DNA from: Stieleria varia
GTDB taxonomy: Bacteria; Planctomycetota; Planctomycetia; Pirellulales; Pirellulaceae
NCBI RefSeq assembly: GCF_038443385.1
Contig: NZ_CP151726.1
Location: forward strand, 1,178,001-1,242,000
DNA: 64,000 bases
Direction: 5' to 3'
Shown one piece after another: positions 51,264 to 60,422 of this stretch; the first letter of the stretch is position 1, and every line of letters starts with the position of its first letter. The notes under the pieces are model-generated. The model made no database searches, was not told the origin of the DNA, and saw only the letters and a program-made list of their open reading frames with translations. The position numbers were made by a program, and so were the translations under genes.

Positions 51264-53348
51264 CTACTCTTGCGGGTCGATTCTCACGATTTGGACGTGG
51301 AAGAATTTTTCGATCGCAGTCTGCTGATCAAAATCCTTGTCCTCTTCCATCTTCGGCAAGTCCTTCCAGTGAACGATCGTGTGACGCTCCTTTCGCTGCG
51401 TTGTTGCTTTCTTTCTCGCTGACTTCGCTGCATCTTCTTCCTTGGAACCTTCCACCAAACCGGGCGGCAAGGGTGGCAACGGCGCGTATCGCCAGCCGGT
51501 CAACAAACGTTCTGCGATCCACCGATTGTGTTCGACCTCTGCTACTTGCTCAAGCTGTTTGCGTGTTCGCCGCAGTTCGGTCCACGTACCCGATTTTGTT
51601 TTTTCAGTTGCACCGGCGTCGGCAGAATGAGAAAGGTCATATCGGTGCCCCAGCACGCGGCCTTTGAAGGGCGCGTGCCCGGCGGCGGCCAGATTGGTAT
51701 GCCGCTCCCAGTAGGTCAGCTCCGACCACAGCGATCGTGCTTCGTCACCGTATTTTTGACTGTAGCTGCCGTTGATATCGATCGCTAATTCGCGCTGTCG
51801 CGAAGCGGCGATGGCGTTGTAGCACAATACTTGATCGGTCTTCGCCCACGGGATCAATTCACATCGATAAGGACCGTCGCTGGCTTGTTTGTTGGATTCA
51901 ATGATCGCGTGGTGCAATGCGATGTGTTGCGTGACCGACACAAAGATCGGGATCTTGTCATCCCCCCAAGGACTCGCCACAGGCCCTTTTTCGAGCATCT
52001 CAATGGTATCCCGCAGCCGTTGCGTCAGGTTCGCGTTGTGGCTTTCATCATCGGTGCAAACGACCAGAATGGGCAAGCAATCCTCACGGTCCAGCAGATA
52101 CTCCACTCCGGCAATCGTGTCGTCACAAACCAGCTCGCTGCCCGCCTCCACAAACGCCGCGTTGCAAACAAAGCTGACCCCGGGTCGCGACGTCGGTGAG
52201 CGCCGATGGATGGGGGCATCGTAGGGGCCATCCCACTGATCGGCGAGTGCAGGTAGGTCCCAGCCCTTCGGTCCCGCCGGCTGGCGTTGACTCAAATCGG
52301 GGGCGAATGCGGGATAACGTGACAGAAAGGATTCCCTTTGCTTCGGATCATCATGCACGATCGTGACCCGTGAACGTTTTCGGTTCTCCAAGTGGACCAG
52401 TTCACCGATCTGAAGCGCAAGAGATTGCCCCTGTTGACCGAACCCGAACAACACAAAATGCAACGTGCGATTGCCAAGGTCCCGCGGCAAACGATCGGCC
52501 AACGGACCAATCAGCATCTCGGTCGCCGCTAATTCTTGTGGGACAAAGAATTCCACTTCGACACGACTGTTCTGGCTGCTGTAACTCAGCTTGCTGGTCG
52601 CCTCCACCAATTCAGGATTGTCCATGTGCGCAAAGCACCGCAGGACACGGTGGCGTGGTCTCGGGGTATTGGGATCCGCATTAGGATCCGTCTTGGGTGC
52701 AGGATCCAACTTGCATGCGATTGATGTCGCCAGGGCAACGACCGCAGCATTGGTGTTGTCCGATCCTGTCATGCCGAACAACTCGACCGCCCGATCGGGA
52801 TGCGCCATCGTCATGGTTTCATCGTCTGTCGCATCCCGAACCAGCACCAATGCGCCGAGTTCCCTCGCGTCATCGAGGTAGGTGTTGTGAGGATCTTTCT
52901 CAATCACCACGATCTTCTTCTTATGATGCAACTGCCGAACCAACTGCATCCCCACGTCGCCCAATCCGCAGATGATCACGTGGTTCCGAACCCAGCGTAA
53001 CTGGCCCGCTTGAATTGCGTCGCTGAGCAACACAAAGTTCAATTCGATCAGCAGGACGGTCCACAGAATGACCGCGCAACCCAAACCCAAGGTCCCGCAA
53101 CTGTTCTTTGGCACATCCTGCAGATTCAGCTTGAAAGTATGAACCGCAGTCATTACCGCCGAATGATCTGTAGCACTGATGAATCCTAAAAACAGAATGG
53201 CGATGGCCAACAAAAGCGTGGTCAGTCCCACATGACGTCGGTACCACCGCCACCACGGCCGAAGTCGCAGGATGTGCTGCTGGGCCACGGCAAAGACCAC
53301 CAACGCAATGACCAAGATCACCAAGATCCAATCAAATCCCTCTGTCAT
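51264..53348 (-). CDS. Membrane TrkA-N/RCK protein with C-terminal RyR domain
   Basis: A 694-residue protein. Three hydrophobic segments (about residues 7-23, 41-59, 88-108) come first, then two Rossmann TrkA-N-type domains with GLGDVG (128-133) and FGFGQQG (301-307), and finally a RyR domain at 602-683: EHNRWIAERLLTGWRYAP, then HTIVHWKDLPKMEEDKDFDQ, with a Lys/Glu-rich insertion between. RyR domains are best known from ryanodine receptors; bacterial forms occur with ion-channel-like or nucleotide-linked modules. No selectivity filter (GYG) is seen. AGAGG five bases before ATG 53348 fixes the start. Function unknown: a nucleotide-gated channel-like sensor is a possibility. Confidence 0.82.
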   Translation of the reverse strand: MTEGFDWILVILVIALVVFAVAQQHILRLRPWWRWYRRHVGLTTLLLAIAILFLGFISATDHSAVMTAVHTFKLNLQDVPKNSCGTLGLGCAVILWTVLLIELNFVLLSDAIQAGQLRWVRNHVIICGLGDVGMQLVRQLHHKKKIVVIEKDPHNTYLDDARELGALVLVRDATDDETMTMAHPDRAVELFGMTGSDNTNAAVVALATSIACKLDPAPKTDPNADPNTPRPRHRVLRCFAHMDNPELVEATSKLSYSSQNSRVEVEFFVPQELAATEMLIGPLADRLPRDLGNRTLHFVLFGFGQQGQSLALQIGELVHLENRKRSRVTIVHDDPKQRESFLSRYPAFAPDLSQRQPAGPKGWDLPALADQWDGPYDAPIHRRSPTSRPGVSFVCNAAFVEAGSELVCDDTIAGVEYLLDREDCLPILVVCTDDESHNANLTQRLRDTIEMLEKGPVASPWGDDKIPIFVSVTQHIALHHAIIESNKQASDGPYRCELIPWAKTDQVLCYNAIAASRQRELAIDINGSYSQKYGDEARSLWSELTYWERHTNLAAAGHAPFKGRVLGHRYDLSHSADAGATEKTKSGTWTELRRTRKQLEQVAEVEHNRWIAERLLTGWRYAPLPPLPPGLVEGSKEEDAAKSARKKATTQRKERHTIVHWKDLPKMEEDKDFDQQTAIEKFFHVQIVRIDPQE

Positions 53349-53459
53349 GCTTGCCTCTACCTTTTCCTGTTGTGACCTGTGCACCGGGTGTCAATGTACC
53401 CAATTGCTGTAATAAAAGCAATGAATTGCCTGATTCATTCAAATTGCGATATCCTCGCT

Positions 53460-54437
53460 TCAGCGTTTCTTGCAGATGGCCAACAGGGATTGCCGCAGTG
53501 ACTCGCCCTCGGCACTCAATCGCGGGGTGTTTTCCTCGGGGAGGATGCCATAGATCAATTTCATGCGAGGGGTTTCCAGTGACGAGGTGTCCAGCGGCTT
53601 GGGTTTCTTGAGCCCATCGGTCGCGTCGACGGCCGACTTGGTGACCAAGCCGATTCCCCAGCCGTCGCGGACGAACTGCATGATGGTCGGCCAACCGCCG
53701 GCCTGCACGACAGGTCTCAGCGCGGGGGTGACTCCGCTACGGACCATGTTGTGCTCCAGTTGTCGCCGGACCCCAGAGTCTTCTTCGGGAATGACCAGCG
53801 GCAACATGTTCAGCGATTCTAGCGAAACCGATGCGCGATCCAGGTCGTCAAACTGTTTTCGAATGGCCGCTGGCGCGTCCTTGCCGCAGACGAGCATCCA
53901 CGGATCGTCAAAGAGATGGTCGATGCCGATGTGACGACCGTATCGTTCTTCGATGTCGGCTTCCCGATGAGACACGATCGCCAAGTCGTAGATGCCCGTT
54001 TCAACGCCTTCGATACGTCGCTGGCCTCGGGGAGTGGAAAGTCGAATTTCGGTCTCCGGGTGATTCGCACGAAAATCGTCCATCGCCGCGATGACAAACG
54101 TCTGCGCGGCCAACTGTCCGCAGGCCACCGCAACCGGTTCTGAATCGGTGACTCGGCTGCTGACATCGCTGTGTACCAATCGCGAAAGTCGGACGATCTC
54201 TTTCACGGCCGGCCACATCCGCTCACCTTCGGAGGTCAACTCCCAGGTCTTGCCCTGACGATGGATCCACGCAAAACGGACCTGGGGGTGTTTCAGTTGC
54301 AACAGAGCCAGCCGCTTGGACATGCTGGGCTGATTGATCCCCAATCGATCGGCCGCCTCGGCCGCGTTCCCGTCGCATTCGATCAGCGTCTGCAGCGTTT
54401 CCATCATGTCCAGGCTCAGTCGGGACGGTCGAGGCAT
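53460..54437 (-). CDS. LysR-type transcriptional regulator
   Basis: A 325-residue regulator with an N-terminal winged helix (LIECDGNAAEAADRLGINQP, then SMSKRLALLQLKH) and a periplasmic-binding-like effector domain (SEPVAVACGQLAAQTFVIAA; IYDLAIVSHREADIEERYG; GWGIGLVTKSAVDA). It lies 104 bases from, and divergent to, the kinase-fold/TPR gene, which is a candidate target. The effector is unknown. ATG 54437 follows TTG-ATT in the same frame. Confidence 0.9.
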   Translation of the reverse strand: MPRPSRLSLDMMETLQTLIECDGNAAEAADRLGINQPSMSKRLALLQLKHPQVRFAWIHRQGKTWELTSEGERMWPAVKEIVRLSRLVHSDVSSRVTDSEPVAVACGQLAAQTFVIAAMDDFRANHPETEIRLSTPRGQRRIEGVETGIYDLAIVSHREADIEERYGRHIGIDHLFDDPWMLVCGKDAPAAIRKQFDDLDRASVSLESLNMLPLVIPEEDSGVRRQLEHNMVRSGVTPALRPVVQAGGWPTIMQFVRDGWGIGLVTKSAVDATDGLKKPKPLDTSSLETPRMKLIYGILPEENTPRLSAEGESLRQSLLAICKKR

Positions 54438-54540
54438 AATCAATTAGCATTCGGAGGAGGCTCGGAAGTGTTACGATTGACCAGTCTAACGACGAGCGAA
54501 CCAATCACAAACATTTCCCAACCGCGAAAAACACCGCGAC

Positions 54541-56850
54541 ATGTCATCTGCATCACCGGCATCCTCCCCTCAGCACGCAACGGATCGTGTTTTCTGGACC
54601 ATTCAGGCCATGCGGGCTTTTCGGACGGCGATCAGCAAGCAGGGGCTCGCAGCGACCGAAACGGAACTCTACGGCATCTGCAATTCGTTGCTCCGATCGG
54701 CCTTTCCCGATGCGACCGTTTTTGTCTTGGATCGACTGGGAGGCTTTGATCAGAGCAAGCTGCAGCATGTGCTGACCGTGGAAGTCTTTCAGGACATACC
54801 GGCGGCCTTGAAGCAAACGCCTTTGCACGAGTTGCCCGAGAACTCACATCAGGCTCACGTGATCAAGATCGGGATTCAAAAGAACCTGGATGACGAAGTT
54901 CGTGGCTGGAAAGCGATTTGTCCGCACGGACTGCATCATGATTCGACCCTGCTGCCGCTGTACGATCTCCCCGCTGTGGTCGAGGATACCAGCGGTGCCC
55001 AATGGGGCGCCGTCATGTACGCCAATGCGACACGAACCATTGGCGATGGAAAGGTCTCGACGCTCGAATCCGTCACCTTGAACGCTTGCCTGCACGGCCT
55101 GCCCAAATACCAAGACGTCGCCACCTGCATCCGCCGCGTCTTGTCCCGCATGGAAGACCATGTCTATCGCCGTTCCCGGGAAGTCTCGCTGGAAACACTT
55201 TCACCGGAAATGTTGCTCGGTCATTTATGTCACGCTCCATTCAATGATCCGATTGCCAAGCCAAATGATCCGACTGCCCTGCAACAATCCAAATTGGGAT
55301 GGTCGTTTCGACTGTGGCAAACCCAAGTCGAAAACCTGCGCGTCGTCCGTGACACCAGCCGCTGTCTCTATCAGTTGCATTCGGATCTGCAGCGTCACGG
55401 TGATTCGCTTGCTCCCCGAAACCCCATCGACGACTTGCAGGATTTGATCCGCACAATGCTCGCGATCGCAAACGACGAGTTCACCGAGTCGGCACCGTCC
55501 GCGATGAATCTGGACCAGTTGGCGGGTTGGCTGCCATCGTTGATTCGTGGCTGTGCGCACGGTGATCTGCATGGTCGCAATGTCTTGGTCGGGTGTTATC
55601 GAGACGATGTCGACAACCCAACGGTGTTCGATTACGAACTCTCGCGGTCGGACTTATTGATCGGCTGGGACTTTGTCAAATTGGAATGCGAACTGAAATC
55701 CCGATGCTTGATCACGATGTACGAAAAACACGACATGCAGGGTTTCATCGCCGCTGTCTACGCATTTGAACAGAAACTGGCCGAAAAGACGGCAGAAACA
55801 CGAAATGTATCGTGGCACCAATTGCTCTCTCTCCCCGCTGACACTCCGGAGTCTCGCCTGCAGCACCTGTTGCTGGCCATCCGTCAAGAAGCAGCCCATT
55901 CATTGGACCGAGATGATCGCCGGGGTGAGTGGTATCAAGAGTACCTGATGTTGCAATTGATTTACGGCGTTTCAACGGTCCGCTATCAGCAGAGTCCACG
56001 AATGAAGACGGCCGTCTACATCGGTGCCAGCGTCGCCGCATCACGAAGTCGATGGACACGCTTGCTGACGCAGTGGGACGCCTCCCGTTTTGAAATCATC
56101 AGGGACCGCTCGCAAAGCGACGACTGGCAAATGCCGCAACCGCTGATCGGCTGGAGAGCGGGATGCGAGGTCGCTAAGGCTTGGATCGCCACCAATGATC
56201 CCCAACGACACGCCGATGCCGAACGACTGTTGCGTGAACTGATTGCCGAGTTTCCTCACGCGGAGGAACTTTGGGAACACCTCGCGTTTGCCTTGCTGCA
56301 ACTGGGACGCGTGGACGATGCCAAAAAATGCCTCAACGATGCGCTGAGACAATTTGAAGTCCACACGGAGGAACTGTTGTGCCGACTCGGTCGCATCGAA
56401 AAGGATGAGGCGCACAAGCATTTTCACGCCGAGCGATGGAGCGCTGCCATGTCACACTTCGAAGCTTCCTTTCGCCACTACAGCGATGCGGAACACCTGG
56501 AGCGAGGGCACTACCCGGCCATCAATAAAGCGGCCACTCGACTGTACGTGGCCGCTTGCCTGAAACACCTCGGGCAACCCACGCACGCCGAAAGAGACCT
56601 GGAGATCGCAAGAACGATCGCACGAGATCTGATCGAAACATTTCCCACTTGGCGACCCGTTACAGCGGAAGACGAATTATGGCACTTGGCCACCGTGGCT
56701 GAAGCACACGCGATTGCCGGAAATGATGCACAGGCCGATCAGTACTACGACGCCGCGTTACAACACAAACTGATCCAGCCATCCAGCCGCGAAAGCATCA
56801 CGAGGCAACGCGAGCGAAACGCAGAGCTGATCCGACACTGTGCCGGTTGA
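54541..56850 (+). CDS. Kinase-fold phosphotransferase with TPR domain
   Basis: A 769-residue protein. Residues about 55-400 look like an APH/protein-kinase-fold phosphotransferase: a candidate ATP lysine in AHVIKIGIQK (Lys109), a helix DDEVRGWKAI with a possible partner Glu, the catalytic loop CAHGDLHGRNVLV (HGDLHGRN at 340-347) and the metal motif VFDYELSRSD (362-371). The C-terminal third is TPR-like (AEELWEHLAFALLQLGRVDD; AGNDAQADQYYDAALQHKL). It may belong to the 'ternary complex associated' kinase-like domains described in NTP-dependent conflict systems, but this is from memory and uncertain. The stop lies in a 16-bp tandem repeat. Confidence 0.65.
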   Translation: MSSASPASSPQHATDRVFWTIQAMRAFRTAISKQGLAATETELYGICNSLLRSAFPDATVFVLDRLGGFDQSKLQHVLTVEVFQDIPAALKQTPLHELPENSHQAHVIKIGIQKNLDDEVRGWKAICPHGLHHDSTLLPLYDLPAVVEDTSGAQWGAVMYANATRTIGDGKVSTLESVTLNACLHGLPKYQDVATCIRRVLSRMEDHVYRRSREVSLETLSPEMLLGHLCHAPFNDPIAKPNDPTALQQSKLGWSFRLWQTQVENLRVVRDTSRCLYQLHSDLQRHGDSLAPRNPIDDLQDLIRTMLAIANDEFTESAPSAMNLDQLAGWLPSLIRGCAHGDLHGRNVLVGCYRDDVDNPTVFDYELSRSDLLIGWDFVKLECELKSRCLITMYEKHDMQGFIAAVYAFEQKLAEKTAETRNVSWHQLLSLPADTPESRLQHLLLAIRQEAAHSLDRDDRRGEWYQEYLMLQLIYGVSTVRYQQSPRMKTAVYIGASVAASRSRWTRLLTQWDASRFEIIRDRSQSDDWQMPQPLIGWRAGCEVAKAWIATNDPQRHADAERLLRELIAEFPHAEELWEHLAFALLQLGRVDDAKKCLNDALRQFEVHTEELLCRLGRIEKDEAHKHFHAERWSAAMSHFEASFRHYSDAEHLERGHYPAINKAATRLYVAACLKHLGQPTHAERDLEIARTIARDLIETFPTWRPVTAEDELWHLATVAEAHAIAGNDAQADQYYDAALQHKLIQPSSRESITRQRERNAELIRHCAG

Positions 56851-56924
56851 ACACTGTGCCGGTTGAACACTGTGCCGGTTGAATACTGTGCCGGTTGAAC
56901 ACTGTGCCGGTTGAACACTGTGCC
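56835..56924 (+). repeat. 16-bp tandem repeat, 5.6 units
   Basis: Unit ACACTGTGCCGGTTGA starts at 56835, 56851, 56867, 56883 (ATACTG...), 56899 and 56915 (partial). The first unit codes for the last residues and the TGA stop of the kinase-fold/TPR gene. The remainder to 57064 is spacer with one GGGATTCGCCAGAATCCC-like palindrome. Confidence 0.9.
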
Positions 56925-57064
56925 ATCCGGGGAGCGGCAACGCTCCCGCTCCTGTCGCATCCGGTAATGGGATTCGCCAGAATCCCCATCGCAAAGGCTG
57001 GGTGCCTGAATCCACTTCGCCGTTGATTGATGATGCGATCCCCATTTCCTCTCTGCCGCTCACC

Positions 57065-58519
57065 CTACCGATTCCACGGTTGTTTCACCTTGGTCTCGTC
57101 AAACTGCTTCTTGGGATCGAAATGCGGGTTTTCAGTTGGAATGGGCGTGGGGATGGATTTCAGCCACGCATGGAGTTTGGCGCTCATGGCGTCGGCGCGT
57201 ACACGTTCCATGCTGGCGAGATTCGTCGTCTCGCCAAGATCACTGCGCAGATTAAAAAGTTCGAGTTTGCGTCCGGGTAGGTAATGCAAGTCGCGATCAA
57301 AGGAGTCGCCGAAGTACTCGATGAGTTTCCAATCGCCCTCACGGATGACCGCGCAGGGCGTGGCGGCCCAGCGGAGATCGTAGAGCGGCATGTGGAAAAA
57401 GAGCGGTCGCTCCAGCAGTCGCTCGCCCTGCAGCAGCGGGATGAGATTGACGCCGTCGTAATCAGACTCCCCCTCATCACAACCCGCCGCAGCGAGCAAG
57501 GTCGGCATCCAATCGGTGACATGGATGGGTGTGGAGACCGTTTGGCCAGCCGCCACCTTCGCCGGCCAACGCAACATGCAGGGCACACGGATACCGCCCT
57601 CGTAAGGTGTACCTTTCCCTGCACGCAGCGGTGCGTTGTCGAACTCCTGACGGTTGATCGTCAAGGTTTCGCTGCCGACATTGAAAACCGTGCCCAGACC
57701 GCCGTTGTCGGAGAGAAACACGACGATCGTGTTCTCCCGCTGCTGCATTTCATCGAGCGCCGCCATGAGTCGACCAATGCTGTTGTCGAGATGCTCGATG
57801 GCGGCAAGGTAAGTGGCGTTGAACATACCTGTCTCCGGCGCGCCGGCTTCACGATATTTTTTCACCAGTTCCGCTGGAGCGGAAACGACGCCGTGAAGTG
57901 TGTGATGCGAAAGGTAGAAAAACCACGGCCGTTCCTGACGCTCGCGGATGAATGAGATGGCGGAGTCGGTGAGATGGTCGACCCATTTGTCCCCTTCGTT
58001 TTGCGACCCTGGGCCACGTGGGGCGACGAAGTCAAATCCATAAGCGTCAGCAGACTTTAACTCGACATAATTGCCATCGACGCCGTTGGTGAGATGCCAT
58101 TTGCCCGCCATCCCGGTCGCGTAACCGTGCCCGCGCAGCACTTTCGGCAGCGTCGACCACTCACGCGGTAATTGCTCGCGAAAGGCGGGTTCCTGTATCC
58201 GTGCCCAGGGCTGGCCATACCAGGGAATGACATGCCACATTCCACTGCGCGCCGTGTGTTGCCCGGTCAGCAACGCCGCGCGGGTCGGCGTGCATTGCGG
58301 CATGACATACGCGTCCGTAAACCTCACGCCCTCATCAGCCAGCCGATCCAAATGTGGCGTCGGCACCTGTTGCGAACCATAGCAGCCCAGCGTGGGCCAG
58401 CCCTGGTCATCGGTGAGAATGAACAGGATGTTGGGACGCGTGGTTTCGGCGGCGCTGGACGAAACACACCCAACGCAAATTACGAAGGCAAGGAAAAACG
58501 CAGCAGCAATCAGCTTCAT
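57065..58519 (-). CDS. Sulfatase (one-cysteine type)
   Basis: A 484-residue arylsulfatase-type enzyme. It has a signal peptide whose hydrophobic core ends AFVICVGCVSS, possibly a lipobox. The metal-binding start is NILFILTDDQGWPTLG, and the formylglycine motif C-x-P-x-R appears as PQCTPTRAALLTGQ. Later motifs are MAGKWHLT and DNGGLGT. It hydrolyses a sulfate ester after conversion of the Cys to formylglycine by a maturase. It is the last gene of a minus-strand run with phosphonate-type genes, 63 bases after the hydrolase. Confidence 0.92.
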   Translation of the reverse strand: MKLIAAAFFLAFVICVGCVSSSAAETTRPNILFILTDDQGWPTLGCYGSQQVPTPHLDRLADEGVRFTDAYVMPQCTPTRAALLTGQHTARSGMWHVIPWYGQPWARIQEPAFREQLPREWSTLPKVLRGHGYATGMAGKWHLTNGVDGNYVELKSADAYGFDFVAPRGPGSQNEGDKWVDHLTDSAISFIRERQERPWFFYLSHHTLHGVVSAPAELVKKYREAGAPETGMFNATYLAAIEHLDNSIGRLMAALDEMQQRENTIVVFLSDNGGLGTVFNVGSETLTINRQEFDNAPLRAGKGTPYEGGIRVPCMLRWPAKVAAGQTVSTPIHVTDWMPTLLAAAGCDEGESDYDGVNLIPLLQGERLLERPLFFHMPLYDLRWAATPCAVIREGDWKLIEYFGDSFDRDLHYLPGRKLELFNLRSDLGETTNLASMERVRADAMSAKLHAWLKSIPTPIPTENPHFDPKKQFDETKVKQPWNR

Positions 58520-58582
58520 CGGACGAAGTTCAAACGGTGGTGCAACGAGGCGGAACTAGAACGCAGGGGCTTCGTGTGCTGG

Positions 58583-59254
58583 TTACTCCGTGAACGGCAG
58601 CAATTCTTTCAGGCTGTGTATCACGGCCGTCGGATGGGCTTCCCACAACTGAGCTTCCGTTTGCGCACCGGTCGTGATTCCGAACGTCTGTCCGCAGTTC
58701 GCATTCTGGCCTTCTTCGATATCGATTTGTGAATCACCGATTTTCGCAACGAACTCGCAAGACTCAACCCCCGTCAATGCCATGGCCTTGTGAATCATTT
58801 CTGGACCGGGCCTACCGTTGACAACATCACTGGCGGTGACCAATCCATCAATGTCTGTGCCGACAACCCATCCAATTTTTTGAACGAGCCCTTCCGCAGT
58901 CAAGCGGTCATAACCCGTGTTCAGCACGACCTTGATGCCGCGTCGACGCAGATCGGCAAAGACTTCTGAGGTTCCCGGCTGCTCACGAACGTTCAGATCA
59001 GCGTAGGCTTGCTTCAATCTGACTTTGAAGTCCTCAAAAATCGCTGCCACTTCATCGTCGCCGTGTTGCTGACCATCCAATGCCAGGACATCGCGTATGG
59101 CTTGCGATTTTTCCTTTCCCGCACCCGCCGTCTGAACCTGTTCTTGGGTGAAATCATAGCCGGTCGCGTTGATGGCAGCTCGAACGGTTTTGTAAACGAC
59201 ATTGTCTTCATCCACCGTGGTGCCAGCCATGTCGAACACGATGAGTTTAATCAT
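58583..59254 (-). CDS. Phosphonatase-like HAD hydrolase
   Basis: A 223-residue HAD enzyme. Motif I is VFDMAGTTVDED, with motif II near LNTGYDR and the acidic motif in KIGDSQIDIEEG. This is the phosphonatase-like family (TIGR03351 type) related to phosphonoacetaldehyde hydrolase. It overlaps the FAD oxidase gene by 8 bases, and the two families are known to cluster, supporting a role in phosphonate breakdown. ATG 59254 is the conserved start. Confidence 0.85.
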   Translation of the reverse strand: MIKLIVFDMAGTTVDEDNVVYKTVRAAINATGYDFTQEQVQTAGAGKEKSQAIRDVLALDGQQHGDDEVAAIFEDFKVRLKQAYADLNVREQPGTSEVFADLRRRGIKVVLNTGYDRLTAEGLVQKIGWVVGTDIDGLVTASDVVNGRPGPEMIHKAMALTGVESCEFVAKIGDSQIDIEEGQNANCGQTFGITTGAQTEAQLWEAHPTAVIHSLKELLPFTE

Positions 59255-60422
59255 GGTAGAGCTCCTGAAGATGGTGCTTAGCAAATCCGGCGCTGCTGGT
59301 CATGCCCTTGCCACCGATGCCTGTGACGATGTGAATGTTGTCATCGATGGTGCGAGTGAAAATCCCCGATGGGTGTTTGGTCTGACAGTAGACACCCGCC
59401 CAGGAAGCTTCAATGTCCCACGACGGCAAATCAAAAATCTTCTTTCCTTCGGTGATGAAATACTGATTGATCTCCTGGCGGATTTCAAAGTCAAGTTCAT
59501 CGATCTGGCTAGCTGGCGAATACTCGTGAGAATCTCCCAGGATGATTCCGCCCTCGGCTTCCTGTTTGAACAGAATATGCACGCCCCAGCGTTTTGAAAA
59601 ATCATCTTCGGGTTCGCGCGATTTGATCTCATTCCAAGACGGACATTGCGCAAAGCATTCGTACCGGCGGATCGAAAGACCGGTCAAAACATTTCCCGGC
59701 AAAGTAGCATCTGGTTGCGACCTCAGTTTCAGCATTTGCAGCTTGACCGCAACCAGGTCGCTGGCGGCGAACAGTTGAGGATATAACGTCTGGAACTCAC
59801 TGCCGCTACAAACAACAACTTTCTTTGCAACAAACGTTCGCCCATCGGTACATGTCGCTGTGACACGGCCGTCCTGATTTGTACTGAGATCACAAACCGC
59901 CGTTTGAAAGCAACTGCGAAACTGCGGCGTCTGCAGCAAATACTGGTGCAACCGGTGAATCATCATCCTTGGATTGACGGACACTTCGTCCGGAAAAAAA
60001 AGTCCGCCGACGCAGTAGTCAGCGCGAAGCTGCGGATAGCGGTCTCGACACTGTTGAACGGTCCAAAGCTCAGAAGCATAGCCATTTTCTAGATTGATCG
60101 CCGCCAGCTCTTCAATCAAAGCGAGTTCTTCGTCGTTGGATGCAATGTAGATGCTTCCCAACTGCCGCACAGAAATATCAAACTGCGACTGAATGGCCTT
60201 GTAGATCCTCAAGCTTTCAATGCCAAACTGCTGCCAGTGCGGATCCATTCCAGAAGGCACGACCTGCCCAAAATTCCGCACGGTTGCCGACTTCGGAGCG
60301 GCATTCCGCTCCAGCAGTGTGACGCTCCGGCCTTGTTGGAGACCGTGATAGGCGTGAAACGCTCCCAGGACTCCGCCGCCAATCACAAGTAAATCCGTTT
60401 GTTCGTCGTCAGCTTTCAACAC
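59247..60422 (-). CDS. FAD-dependent oxidoreductase of phosphonate clusters (TIGR03364 type)
   Basis: A 391-residue DAO-type flavoenzyme with the dinucleotide-binding motif LLVIGGGVLGAFHAY and GRSVTLLERN, and a C-terminal GIGGKGMTSSAGFA. It matches, by memory of the family, the oxidoreductases found beside phosphonatase-like hydrolases; some relatives oxidise N-alkylated aminoethylphosphonates. Overlaps its neighbours on both sides (8 and 14 bases), so the three genes form a translationally coupled unit. Confidence 0.82.
   Translation of the reverse strand: MLKADDEQTDLLVIGGGVLGAFHAYHGLQQGRSVTLLERNAAPKSATVRNFGQVVPSGMDPHWQQFGIESLRIYKAIQSQFDISVRQLGSIYIASNDEELALIEELAAINLENGYASELWTVQQCRDRYPQLRADYCVGGLFFPDEVSVNPRMMIHRLHQYLLQTPQFRSCFQTAVCDLSTNQDGRVTATCTDGRTFVAKKVVVCSGSEFQTLYPQLFAASDLVAVKLQMLKLRSQPDATLPGNVLTGLSIRRYECFAQCPSWNEIKSREPEDDFSKRWGVHILFKQEAEGGIILGDSHEYSPASQIDELDFEIRQEINQYFITEGKKIFDLPSWDIEASWAGVYCQTKHPSGIFTRTIDDNIHIVTGIGGKGMTSSAGFAKHHLQELYHD

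Noticed and set aside
56835..56924. 16-bp tandem repeat considered as CRISPR or iteron origin
   Set aside because: Units are contiguous without spacers, and no replication gene or AT-rich region is near.
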